Below, piece by piece: positions 34,688 to 43,411 of a DNA stretch of 64,000 nt. Within the stretch, counting starts at the first letter, position 1, and every line of letters begins with the position of its first letter. The notes under the pieces were generated by a model. That model was not told where the DNA came from. It searched no databases and saw only the letters and a list, made by a program, of their open reading frames with translations. The position numbers and the translations under genes were made by a program. Origin of the DNA: Bryobacterales bacterium (GTDB lineage Bacteria > Acidobacteriota > Terriglobia > Bryobacterales > Bryobacteraceae); assembly GCA_003142185.1 (NCBI GenBank), contig PLOR01000030.1, forward strand, positions 1 to 64,000. The letters are read 5' to 3'.

Positions 34688-34860
34688 CCTTCGGCGGCGG
34701 CGGGTTGCGGCTGGGCGGGGCTTGCCCGGCCTCTACAAGGACCACGCCCGCTTGGCCGGCGGGCGCCGCGGAGCTACGATCCAAAGCCTGGCCGCTGCTC
34801 ATCGAAGCAGCCATTTTGCTGGGCTTGATGCTGACCGGCACGTGGCTGGTCAGGCCATAG
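34684..34860 (+). CDS. Small single-helix membrane protein (58 residues)
   Basis: An ORF whose ATG overlaps the stop of the DUF362 gene (ATGA). It encodes a glycine/proline-rich N-terminal 35 residues and one C-terminal hydrophobic helix (PLLIEAAILLGLMLTGTWLV). The overlap and the helix favour a real gene, but the first half is low complexity and no family is recognised. It is the last gene of the apparent Tad-tail group before a 108-bp gap. Confidence 0.45.
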   Translation: MTFGGGGLRLGGACPASTRTTPAWPAGAAELRSKAWPLLIEAAILLGLMLTGTWLVRP

Positions 34861-34968
34861 TCCCGGCACAGTCCGCGTGGTCAGGCAATCGCAAACAGTC
34901 ATCAGAAACATACCGCCGCCGGAGCCATGTGTTAAACATGTTCCTGGTTAGTCAAGGAACGGCTGCAT

Positions 34969-36576
34969 ATGTGGCAACAGAACTATACGCCGGTGGCGAA
35001 CAGCCTGCCGCTCTCGGCCCTGGTGGCGGCCATCCCCATTTTTGCCTTGCTGATCCTGCTGGGCGTGGCCCGCAAACCGGCCTGGATAGCCTCGTTGGTG
35101 GGGCTGGGCACGGCCGCGCTGGTAGCCGCGGGAGTTTACGGCATGCCTTTGGGAAGGCTCTTTGCCGCCGTTGCCTACGGTGCAGCGTTCGGGCTCTTCC
35201 CGATTGGCTGGGTGGTGTTCGCCGCCATTCTGCTTTACCGCGTGACGCTGGAGAGCGGCAAGTTCGATCTGCTTAAGGATTCCATCGGCCATCTCACCGA
35301 TGACGCGCGCCTCCAGGCGCTGCTGGTCGCCTTCGCCTTCGGCGCGTTCATCGAAGGCGCCGCGGGATTCGGCACACCGGTGGCCGTGGCCGCCGCCATG
35401 CTCGTCGGCCTGGGCTTTACGCCGTTCTACGCCGCGGCCATTTGCCTGCTGGCCAATACCGCACCGGTGGCCTTCGGTTCCATCGGAATTCCGGTCACCA
35501 CGCTGGCGGTCTCGACCGGCCTTCCTCTCGACCGTTTGAGCGCTGGCGTGGGCCGCATCTGCGCGCCGGTTTCGCTGTTCGTTCCGGCATATCTCATCGT
35601 GGTGATGTCCGGCTGGAAGGGCCTGCGCGCCGTCCTTCCGGCCGCAGCCCTATGCGGCATTGTTTTCGCCGGAATGCAGTTCGCGATTTCGAACTTCGTC
35701 GGCGCGCAACTCACCGATATCCTGGCGTCGATGGCCGCCATGGTTTCGCTGATCGTGCTGTTCCGCTTCTGGAAGCCGCGCGGAAGTGGAGCGGATTCGC
35801 GGCCCGCGCCCACTCACACTGCCTGGCAAGTCGCACACGCCTGGGCGCCGTACGCTCTGCTGGTGATCTTCGTTCTGCTTTGGGGCTACAAACCGCTGCA
35901 GACCCAGCTCAGCCGCCTCAACATCGCATTCGCCTGGCCGGCGCTCCACAACACCATCGAGCGCATGCCGCCAGTGGTTCCCAAGCCTTCCCCGTATGCC
36001 GCTTCGTACAACTTCACCTGGCTTTCGGCTTCGGGCACCGCGTGCCTGCTGGCGGCCGTTCTGGGCGCGATGGTAGCCGGCTTGAAGCCGCGCCAGTTCG
36101 CGCGCGTGCTCGGCCACACGGCCCGCCAACTGGCGCTGGCGGAACTCACGCTGGCAGCGGTCCTCGCACTGGCATTTCTCATGAACTACTCGGGCGCCAC
36201 CGCCACGCTGGGCCTGGCCTTCGCCGCCACCGGCGCATTGTTCCCGTTCTTCAGCGCGCTGCTCGGCTGGCTGGGCGTCTTCCTCACCGGCAGCGACACT
36301 TCCGCCAACGCCCTGTTCGGCACCCTGCAAGTGGTGACCGCCGGCAAGCTGGGAATGAACCCGGTGCTGATGGCCGCCGCCAATTCGGCCGGTGGGGTGA
36401 TGGGCAAGATGATCAGCTTGAGCAGCATCGCGGTGGCCGCCGCCGCCACCTCGATGGAGCGCGAAGACGAATCCTTGCTGTTCCGCTTCACCCTGAAGCA
36501 CAGCGTGCTGCTGGCTTCCGTGATCGGCCTGGTTGTGATGTTCTATGCCTACGTGAGGCCAGGCTGGATGCCATAA
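34969..36576 (+). CDS. lctP: L-lactate/glycolate permease, LctP family
   Basis: A 535-residue transporter with about twelve to fourteen helices. Family signatures include FGAFIEGAAGFGTPVAVAAAML, NTAPVAFGSIGIPVTTLA and LGVFLTGSDTSANALFGTLQ. It imports lactate or glycolate with protons. The start follows AAGGA at 34954-34958. The acyl-CoA ligase gene starts 17 bases after its stop, suggesting a two-gene operon. No lactate dehydrogenase is adjacent, so the imported acid could be activated to a CoA ester by that ligase (inference). Confidence 0.9.
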   Translation: MWQQNYTPVANSLPLSALVAAIPIFALLILLGVARKPAWIASLVGLGTAALVAAGVYGMPLGRLFAAVAYGAAFGLFPIGWVVFAAILLYRVTLESGKFDLLKDSIGHLTDDARLQALLVAFAFGAFIEGAAGFGTPVAVAAAMLVGLGFTPFYAAAICLLANTAPVAFGSIGIPVTTLAVSTGLPLDRLSAGVGRICAPVSLFVPAYLIVVMSGWKGLRAVLPAAALCGIVFAGMQFAISNFVGAQLTDILASMAAMVSLIVLFRFWKPRGSGADSRPAPTHTAWQVAHAWAPYALLVIFVLLWGYKPLQTQLSRLNIAFAWPALHNTIERMPPVVPKPSPYAASYNFTWLSASGTACLLAAVLGAMVAGLKPRQFARVLGHTARQLALAELTLAAVLALAFLMNYSGATATLGLAFAATGALFPFFSALLGWLGVFLTGSDTSANALFGTLQVVTAGKLGMNPVLMAAANSAGGVMGKMISLSSIAVAAAATSMEREDESLLFRFTLKHSVLLASVIGLVVMFYAYVRPGWMP

Positions 36577-36593
36577 GTGTCAAGATAGAATCC

Positions 36594-38264
36594 ATGGCGA
36601 CGGAGCCGATCCCGCAGGTCACGCTGGAAGAATTCGAAACTGAGTACCGGGACCGTCACCTGATCCACGCCGCGGTCGATTGGTGGGCGGCGCGCCAGCC
36701 GGACAGCACGGCCATTCTGAACGCAACGCGCGGTACCGCGCTCACGTGGCGGGATCTCGAGCGTGGGTCGATCGCCATCGCGGCGGAACTCGTGCGGCTG
36801 GGCTTTCGCCACGGCGATTTCCTGGCCGCCTCGTTGCCACTGCTCAATGAGCATATCCTGCTGGAGCTGGCATGCTTCCGCCTGGGCGTGATTCATGCGC
36901 CGCTCGATCTGCGGCTACAGCCCGCCGAAGTCATCCGCTGCCTGAACCTGATCCGGCCGAAGGGGTATTTCTTCTTGGGAAAGACTGCGACCGCCGATTT
37001 CGCCGCCCTTGGCGAGACCGTCCGCGCGCACTGCGATTCCATCGAGCACTTGATGCAATTCTCGCCCGCGAACGAGTGTATCGCCGGCGCTGCCAGCGTT
37101 TTCGATCTGCTGGCGCGCGCCCATCCGCAACCGGTGGAATCGCACGTGACGGAGCGCGATGGCGCGCAGGTGATCTTCACCACCGGGTCGACCGGCTCGC
37201 CCAAGCCGGCGCTGCTCTCACACCGAAGTATTACCTGCCAGAATCTCTGTCTCGGCACTGCGTTTCGATTCGGACCGGGACAGCGGGTGTTGTGCAATCT
37301 TCCAGCGTCGCACGTAGGCGGGCAGGCGGAAGTGCTGCTCACATCGCTATTCACGGGCGCGACCGGGGTGACGCTGGAAGTGTTCGATGCCGTCAAGAGC
37401 CTCGAGGCCATCGAGCGGCACGGCGTGACGCTGCTGGGCCAGATCCCGGCCATGTTCAACCTGGAGTGGCGCACGGCGGATTTCGCGCGGCGCCATCTCG
37501 CCAGCCTGCAGACCGCGGTTTACGGCGGGCAAGCCGTGCCACGTGCGTTCCTCGAACGCATGCTGCAAATGGCGCCACGAATTGCGACCGGCCTCGGCCT
37601 CACCGAGTCCTCCGGCTTTTGCACCTACACGCGCCTCACCTCCGAAGCCGGAGAATTGGAGGACGGCATCGGATGGGCGATGCCGGCCTATCGGCTGTCG
37701 ATCCGCGAGGCCATGGATGCCGCGGGCACGGCTGGCTGCGAGGCGCCCGAGGGGCAGGTCGGACACATCTGCTTCCAGGGCCCGCAGACGTTTCTCGGTT
37801 ACGTCAACGACCCGGAAGCCACTGCGGCGACGGTGTCGCGAGACGGCTGGCTCTACACCGGAGACCTCGGCAGCCTGGACGAACACGGGTTGCACTTTTC
37901 GGGACGCGCGAAGTGGGTTCTGAAACCCGCCGGGCACCAGGTGTTCCCAGGCGACATCGAAAATCACTTCGCCGCGCTGAGCGACCGGGTGGCGAACGTC
38001 GGGGTGGTGGGGCACGAGCACCGCCTGTGGAGCGACGGGATCGTGGCGTTCCTCGAGCGCCAGCCGTCCGCCGACCTGACCGAAGCGGAGTTGCGCAAAC
38101 ACGCACGGTCGCTGGCGGGATACATGCGTCCGCTGCACTACGTCATTTTGGAACCGGGCGCCATGCCGCTGAACCGCAGCGCGAAAGTGGATGTGGTCCG
38201 CTTGCAGGAGATGGCGCGGACGGAGGTCGGGAAACTGCGCGAACGCGGCCGCTGGGACGGGTAG
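36594..38264 (+). CDS. AMP-dependent acyl-CoA synthetase/ligase
   Basis: A 556-residue adenylate-forming enzyme. The phosphate-binding loop is TTGSTGSPKPALLSH, followed by GLTESSG, the YTGDLG motif, the hinge-region GRAKWVLKPAGHQVFPGDIE, and the catalytic lysine in NRSAKVD. It activates a carboxylic acid with ATP and transfers it to CoA. Sequence alone does not fix chain length. The adjoining lactate permease suggests a small hydroxy- or short-chain acid. The ATG at 36594 lies 17 bases after the permease stop. The frame is open far upstream inside lctP, but that part is a shadow. Confidence 0.85.
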   Translation: MATEPIPQVTLEEFETEYRDRHLIHAAVDWWAARQPDSTAILNATRGTALTWRDLERGSIAIAAELVRLGFRHGDFLAASLPLLNEHILLELACFRLGVIHAPLDLRLQPAEVIRCLNLIRPKGYFFLGKTATADFAALGETVRAHCDSIEHLMQFSPANECIAGAASVFDLLARAHPQPVESHVTERDGAQVIFTTGSTGSPKPALLSHRSITCQNLCLGTAFRFGPGQRVLCNLPASHVGGQAEVLLTSLFTGATGVTLEVFDAVKSLEAIERHGVTLLGQIPAMFNLEWRTADFARRHLASLQTAVYGGQAVPRAFLERMLQMAPRIATGLGLTESSGFCTYTRLTSEAGELEDGIGWAMPAYRLSIREAMDAAGTAGCEAPEGQVGHICFQGPQTFLGYVNDPEATAATVSRDGWLYTGDLGSLDEHGLHFSGRAKWVLKPAGHQVFPGDIENHFAALSDRVANVGVVGHEHRLWSDGIVAFLERQPSADLTEAELRKHARSLAGYMRPLHYVILEPGAMPLNRSAKVDVVRLQEMARTEVGKLRERGRWDG

Positions 38265-38590
38265 GGGCCTGAGCACTAAGGACTCACTGCGAAATAACTG
38301 TGCCATTCCGACGTGGCGAACGCACTCGTGGGTACCGGCGTCGGCAAGAGTGCCGACGCGGCACGCAGAGTGCGTTGCGCAGAGTGCGTGCGCCGCGGCA
38401 GCAACGGCGACGCTGGTCCTGCGCGCTTCGCTGTTTTCCGCGACGAGTGCGGTGCGAGAGCGGGTGGACGTTTCCCCAATGGGGCTGTCAAGAAATCGGT
38501 TTGCAGGCGAAATCCGCTTCGGACCCGAAAGCCGGGGCGCCTGCCCGACGCGTCGGCGGGCAGCCAACTCCGACTGAATCGCCGGTTGCT
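38265..38590. repeat. 326-bp repeat-filled gap
   Basis: No gene is seen. It holds a GTCGGCA/TGCCGAC hairpin (38340-38357), a direct repeat of GCAGAGTGCGT (near 38366-38389) and, at 38499-38549, the long form of the GGCAGGC palindrome that also interrupts the U32 peptidase gene. Confidence 0.65.
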
Positions 38591-38992
38591 CTATGCCACG
38601 GCCTTGGCGGTCAGGAGTTTTGCGTAGCCCTGGTCGCTCTGCCCGATATGCCGTTTCAGCCAATCGTCGACGAAGTGCAACAGCGGGATGCTGATTCCTA
38701 TCTGCCCGCTTTGGAACTCCCGACAGAAGTGCTGGACATGCCGCGTCAGGTCGTCGTGTTGCGCTTTGTGAGCCGCGTAATCGGGATAGCCGTGAAGCTG
38801 CATCAGCCGTTCTTCATAGGCAAAATGGGCTGCGGTGTACTGTACCAGACGGGTCAGGATTCTGCTCATCCGCTCCTTACCTTGGCCCGCGCCCATGGCT
38901 GCGTAAAGCTCCGCCCCGATGGAAAAAAGCCCTTGATGCTGGGCGTCTATGCTGGCAATGCCAGTGCTGAATTTGTCGTTCCATTCGAACAT
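38591..38992 (-). CDS. Bacteriohemerythrin
   Basis: A 133-residue four-helix di-iron oxygen-binding protein. Iron ligands are present in the expected order: His in TGIASIDAQHQGLF, His and Glu in AHFAYEERLM, His residues in YAAHKAQHDDL, and His/Asp in LHFVDDWLKRHIGQSD. The ATG at 38992 starts the conserved MFEWNDKF block. The upstream open frame to 39103 is unlikely to be translated. Such single-domain proteins sense, store or deliver oxygen and are often linked to motility or respiration. Confidence 0.88.
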   Translation of the reverse strand: MFEWNDKFSTGIASIDAQHQGLFSIGAELYAAMGAGQGKERMSRILTRLVQYTAAHFAYEERLMQLHGYPDYAAHKAQHDDLTRHVQHFCREFQSGQIGISIPLLHFVDDWLKRHIGQSDQGYAKLLTAKAVA

Positions 38993-39219
38993 AGTAATGG
39001 TATCGGCAGATCCAGCCGGAACTTTAGCGGGGGCTCCTTTCTGGTGGCGCCACCTCTGACCAGCCGAGACCAGCGTCAGCCGGCTTCGGCGGACCACGTG
39101 CATTACCCGGCAGTGTGCCCCGTCTAGCGCCCTTAAGTGGTTTTAACCGGCAAGGTTGCCTAGCCTTCGATTGTGCGAAATCCGCACATGCGTGTGGCCA
39201 CCGGTCGACACTACGGGCG

Positions 39220-39249
39220 TTCACGTCCCGAGCTAACGCTTGCTATAAT
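39220..39249 (+). promoter_or_regulatory. Promoter of the NHL-repeat protein gene
   Basis: A perfect extended -10 (TGcTATAAT, 39241-39249) with TTCACG 18 bases upstream as a four-of-six -35. Transcription would start near 39256 and leave a leader of about 35 bases before ATG 39291. Confidence 0.6.
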
Positions 39250-39290
39250 CGGGATTTACCAGTGCCAGCGAGACGCGTCCCCGATTGCCC

Positions 39291-42131
39291 ATGAAGTGTA
39301 TTCCAGTAATCATCTTTTGCTCGGCGGCTCTCTACGCCGCCGATTTCGTGAATGGCCAAGCCGCGCGCGCTGTCATCGGCCAGACGACGTTCACGACCGC
39401 CGACCCGAATTCCAGCAACACAGTGCTCGGTGCGGCTAACGGCATCGCTTACGCGGCCAACACGCTTTTCGTGGCGGACTCGAATATTCTCGGGGCGGCG
39501 CCGGTCAACAACCGCGTGCTGATGTTCCAGAATTTTTCCAGTCAACTGCCAGAGGTGACCGCGGAACTGCCCTACCTGACCACTTGCCCGGTGTGCGTGG
39601 GGACCGCAACGGTGGTGCTGGGCCAGCCGGATTTCATCACCAATACGGTCGATGTGAATGCCAGCCAGAATAATTTGCGCCTGCCCTCGGCAGTGGCATC
39701 GGACGGCGTCCACCTAGTGGTGGCGGACACATACCACAATCGCGTATTGATCTGGAATCACCTGCCCACCTACAGCAACGCTCCGGCGGACGTGGTGGTG
39801 GGCCAGGCGAATTTTTCCGACTGGCAGTCGCTGCCCCTGGGTACGTCCACCGCGAGTTCGCTGCGCGCGCCGCAGGGCGTGTGGCTCCAGAACGGCAAAC
39901 TGTTTGTGGCGGACACGCAGAACAACCGGGTGCTGATCTGGAATTCCATACCCACCAGCAACGGCGTTGCGGCCAATGTGGTGCTGGGCTTTTCCAACTT
40001 CACCACCTATAGCGCGACGGCCGTGGCGAACCAGGCCACCAGCGCCACCGCCTCCAACATGCAGGACCCGGTCTCGGTGACTTCCGATGGCACGCACCTG
40101 TTCGTCAGCGACCTCGGTTACAACCGGGTGCTGATCTGGAAATCCATACCCACCAGCAACGGCGTTCCGGCCGACGTGGAGATCGGCCAGCCGGACATGG
40201 TTAGTTCCGTGGCGGATAACGCCTACAGCGGGACTGCGGCGACCACGGCAGGCTCCACGGACGTGGAAACTCCGGTGCTCTGTACGGAGTCGAACGGCGT
40301 GGACAGCAATAAGGCCCCAACGTATCCGGGCGCGTGCAATGCCACGCTGAGCTTTCCGCGCTTCGCGCTTTCCGACGGTACGCGGCTGTTCGTCGCCGAT
40401 GGCGGCAACGATCGGATAATGGAGTACGAGCACGTGCCGACCACCAACGCGGTTTCCGCCGATATCCTTCTTGGCCAACAGGGCGGCGAAATCGACCAGG
40501 CAAGCAACGCGACCGATTCCATGAACACCCCAACCTCGCTGGCGTGGGACGGGGCGAACCTCTACGTGGCGGATCCGTATAACCGGCGCATCACCGTTTA
40601 CACGCCGCTGCCCGTCAACCTTCCCTACCAGGCGGTGGTAAACGCCGCCAATCTGGTCGTCACGGCCAACGGAACGATTAGCATGGGCGGCTCCATCCAC
40701 GACGGCGACGTGCTGACCGTCACGACGGGCTGCGGCGGCCAGGGGTGCCTATCGACGAACACCAGCACTTACATTTACGAGGTGGTAGCCACCGACGCCC
40801 TTGCAGACGTGATCAACAACCTAGTCGCGGTGATCAATACGCAAAACGGGGGCGATCCGAACGTGCTCGCCAACGCGGACACGGGCGACTCCGAAGTGGT
40901 CCTAACGGCCAAGGTTCCAGGACCGAACGGCAACAGCATCACCTTTTCGGCGAGCACATCGACCGGCGCGGTTCTCACCGCCGAGGTCTCCAACGGCGGC
41001 ACGTTGAACGGCGGCGGAGGAGCGGCCAACGTCGGGCCCGGCTCGCTGGTCAGCATATGCGTCACCACCTGCTCCACGGTCAGCACCAACTCCACCCCAC
41101 CGTTTACCTTCGGTTCCAACACGGTCTTGGCCGACCAGTCGAAGCCGACGTTGCCTACTCAAATGGGCGGCGTCGAAGTGTATTTGAACGGCATTCAGGC
41201 GCCGTTGCTTTACGTTTCCCCGACGCAGATCAACGCGCAAATTCCGTGGGAGCTCGGCAGTACCACGAGCATTAGCGCCTATGTGCGCTCGGTGATGAGC
41301 GACGGCAGCATTCAGGTCACATCGCCAGTGGCGGTGTCGATCGTTCCGGCAAACCCAGGCATCTTCTCGCAAAATCCATCCGCGAATGGGTACGGGGCCC
41401 CGCGGATAGCGTGGGCCTACCACGAGTTCAGCCAGGCGCACGGCGTGGTTTCGGTCGACGGCACGGCTGCGGCCGGAGACACCGAAACCGTCACGGTAGC
41501 CAACCGCACTTACACGTACACGACGGCGCCGGGCGATACGCTGGATACCATCCGCGACAACCTTGTGGCCCTGATCAACACCGATCCGCAAGTCACCGCC
41601 CAAGCGTCCACTGACTTCGACCGCATTGTCCTGCTGGCCCGTGTGGCAGGTCCGGACGGCAACGGTATTGCCTACGGCGTCAGCACCTCGGGCGGAGCGA
41701 GCACGACTATGACCGTCCTTGGCAACGCTCCCTCCCAACTGTGCTGCGCCAATATCCAAGGCGCGCTGGTCACACCGCAGAACCCGGCCGAGGCCGGCGA
41801 GATCATCTATGTCTTAGCGACCGGCCTGGGGCTGCCGGTCGTCGGGCCCCTCAACCAAGGCCTGATCACTACGGGATCGATATACCCCTTCGGTGCGCCG
41901 CCGACGGTGCCCCCCGACACCTCGTGCTGTTTTGTTTCCGGCACCGCCGGCGGCAGCACCGTCGACGTGCTGAATTCCTCGTTGATACCGGGCACGGTCG
42001 CCAATTTCCTCGTGGAGCTGCAACTCAGCCCCAGCCTGCCGACCAAGTGGGACACGGTCCTCACCATCGCCCAGGGCTTGTACTCCAGCTACCCGGTCAC
42101 GCTTCAGGTGCAAGGCTCGGCCGGCCAATAA
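39291..42131 (+). CDS. Secreted NHL/beta-propeller protein with Solibacter C-terminal domain
   Basis: A 946-residue exported protein. A short signal peptide (MKCIPVIIFCSAALYA) is followed by a propeller of NHL-like repeats (to about residue 440). Each repeat has the pattern NRVLIWNSIPTSNG...ADVVLGQ. The C-terminal half is a TIGR03437-type Solibacter domain (GPGSLVSICV, GGVEVYLNGIQAPLLYVSPTQINAQIPWE, NPAEAGEIIYVLATGLG). That domain is interrupted twice by an approximately 85-residue module (VINNLVAVINTQNGG... and IRDNLVALINTDPQV...). Such proteins are numerous and surface- or secretion-associated in Solibacter relatives, with unknown role. A clear promoter lies just upstream. Confidence 0.82.
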   Translation: MKCIPVIIFCSAALYAADFVNGQAARAVIGQTTFTTADPNSSNTVLGAANGIAYAANTLFVADSNILGAAPVNNRVLMFQNFSSQLPEVTAELPYLTTCPVCVGTATVVLGQPDFITNTVDVNASQNNLRLPSAVASDGVHLVVADTYHNRVLIWNHLPTYSNAPADVVVGQANFSDWQSLPLGTSTASSLRAPQGVWLQNGKLFVADTQNNRVLIWNSIPTSNGVAANVVLGFSNFTTYSATAVANQATSATASNMQDPVSVTSDGTHLFVSDLGYNRVLIWKSIPTSNGVPADVEIGQPDMVSSVADNAYSGTAATTAGSTDVETPVLCTESNGVDSNKAPTYPGACNATLSFPRFALSDGTRLFVADGGNDRIMEYEHVPTTNAVSADILLGQQGGEIDQASNATDSMNTPTSLAWDGANLYVADPYNRRITVYTPLPVNLPYQAVVNAANLVVTANGTISMGGSIHDGDVLTVTTGCGGQGCLSTNTSTYIYEVVATDALADVINNLVAVINTQNGGDPNVLANADTGDSEVVLTAKVPGPNGNSITFSASTSTGAVLTAEVSNGGTLNGGGGAANVGPGSLVSICVTTCSTVSTNSTPPFTFGSNTVLADQSKPTLPTQMGGVEVYLNGIQAPLLYVSPTQINAQIPWELGSTTSISAYVRSVMSDGSIQVTSPVAVSIVPANPGIFSQNPSANGYGAPRIAWAYHEFSQAHGVVSVDGTAAAGDTETVTVANRTYTYTTAPGDTLDTIRDNLVALINTDPQVTAQASTDFDRIVLLARVAGPDGNGIAYGVSTSGGASTTMTVLGNAPSQLCCANIQGALVTPQNPAEAGEIIYVLATGLGLPVVGPLNQGLITTGSIYPFGAPPTVPPDTSCCFVSGTAGGSTVDVLNSSLIPGTVANFLVELQLSPSLPTKWDTVLTIAQGLYSSYPVTLQVQGSAGQ

Positions 42132-42163
42132 ACCTGGCGCGGGTAGCAAGAGAACAAGCAAGA

Positions 42164-42215
42164 AAAGAAAAGCCGAGACGACTCTCGGCTCTGCAGCCTG
42201 GACAGGCCGCACCAC
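42164..42215 (+). repeat. Two-hairpin interspersed repeat, copy 3
   Basis: Fourth-gap member of the same family as 2186. The first stem is perfect. The second stem reads CAGCCT/AGGCCG (42194-42209) instead of CAGGCT/AGCCTG, a paired substitution that preserves pairing. It sits between convergent genes. Confidence 0.8.
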
Positions 42216-42219
42216 GATC

Positions 42220-42819
42220 TCAGCGGTACAGCAGCCGCACCCGATCGCGCACGGCGGCGGGCACCAGGTGCTCCCAGTCATCTCCCGTAGAGATGCGCCG
42301 TCTCACTTCCGAGGACGACACATGGTCGAACTCGCCATCCAGTTCCAATCTGCCGATGGCGTGAGCGAGGCTTGGCGGAGGGGCGTACTCACCGCGGCGG
42401 GCGGCCACCAGCAGGCGGAATTCCTCGAGCATTTTTTCGATCGCTCCCGGCACGCCGTAGTCCCAGTGAACGATGCGCTCCGCGGCGTCGCGCCCGCATA
42501 ACATCGACACGCGCACGCTGCCCTCATATGCGACACGGCACTCCCGCGCTATCTCGATGAAGAGCCCCCCATCGGCGCACGCCACGGAGAAGGATGGTGA
42601 GCCCACGGCCAGCGCCAACAGCAGGGCCGCCCGCGACTCAATCCGCGAGCCCGAGTATTCCTTGTGCGGAAAAGTTCGCGGCAACACGAACACCACTTGG
42701 TCAACCCGGGTCAGGGCTGCGTGCGCCAGCGCCAAATGCGCCACCGTAACGGGATTAAAGGCGCCGGGTAGGACGCCGATGTGGGCAGGCAGGCCTGGCG
42801 CGCGGTGTAGAAACTCCAC
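42220..42819 (-). CDS. nadD: Nicotinate-nucleotide adenylyltransferase-like protein
   Basis: A 199-residue nucleotidyltransferase of the NadD/CTP_transf family. The HxGH-like motif reads PGAFNPVTVAHLALA, so the second histidine position is retained but the first is valine-like. The late SSSEVRRRIS motif and the terminal LVPAAVRDRVRLLYR are those of NadD. It would join ATP to nicotinate mononucleotide in NAD synthesis. The altered first motif leaves activity and exact substrate uncertain. I chose the GTG at 42819; an ATG at 42882 is an alternative start. Confidence 0.68.
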   Translation of the reverse strand: MEFLHRAPGLPAHIGVLPGAFNPVTVAHLALAHAALTRVDQVVFVLPRTFPHKEYSGSRIESRAALLLALAVGSPSFSVACADGGLFIEIARECRVAYEGSVRVSMLCGRDAAERIVHWDYGVPGAIEKMLEEFRLLVAARRGEYAPPPSLAHAIGRLELDGEFDHVSSSEVRRRISTGDDWEHLVPAAVRDRVRLLYR

Positions 42820-43021
42820 GGAGCGGTCTCTTTCTCCCAGAAGATAACACGGTCCGATTGCGCCACAACCCCCAAAACTCATGGTATGAGAGGCCGGCGA
42901 GTGTGTATTCTGACGCACGCCTGTGGCAAATTGGCCGTGGAACCCGCAAAAACACGAAGGGCGCGGAATGTTCCCGCGCCCTTCGTCCAGATACCAGGAC
43001 CAGAGGTTGCAGCAAGAGGAT

Positions 43022-43411
43022 TTAAGCGGCGTCGGCCAGAAACTCGTCTGCCGCGTTGCCGGGGTCGGATTCGAATTCGTGACGGTCGGCGGCTTCCTGG
43101 CACGTAATGCAGTACTTTGTCCAGGGCACTGCCTCCAGACGCTTGGGCTTGATCTCCTCGTCGCAATGCATGCAGGTTCCGTAGCTTCCGTCGGCAAAGC
43201 GCGCCAGTGCGCTCTTCACCTGGCGCAGCAAGCTGGACTCGCGGTCCAGCGTGCGAATGGCGAGTTCGCGTTCCCCAGCCAGTTGCACTTCATCGAGCGC
43301 ATCCGGCGACTTCTCGATCGCAATATCGTCGCGCTTCCGCAGCCCAGCCGACAGTTCCGCCTGTTTTGCTTCCAGCACCCTCTTGTATTTTTCCAACTCT
43401 GTCCTGTTCAT
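43022..43411 (-). CDS. DksA/TraR-type zinc-finger protein
   Basis: A 129-residue transcription-factor-like protein. An N-terminal coiled coil (about 1-70, KYKRVLEAKQAELSAGLRKR) precedes a C4 zinc finger with CMHC and CITC pairs (about residues 90-115). DksA-type proteins enter the RNA polymerase secondary channel and act with ppGpp. The acidic coiled-coil-tip residues of DksA are not clearly conserved, so a related but distinct role is possible. The ATG at 43411 follows GGGAG with good spacing. Confidence 0.82.
   Translation of the reverse strand: MNRTELEKYKRVLEAKQAELSAGLRKRDDIAIEKSPDALDEVQLAGERELAIRTLDRESSLLRQVKSALARFADGSYGTCMHCDEEIKPKRLEAVPWTKYCITCQEAADRHEFESDPGNAADEFLADAA

Noticed and set aside
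36872-38272. Plus-strand ORF in another frame of the acyl-CoA ligase gene
   Set aside because: Arg/Ala/Gly-rich shadow; all conserved ligase motifs are in the other frame.
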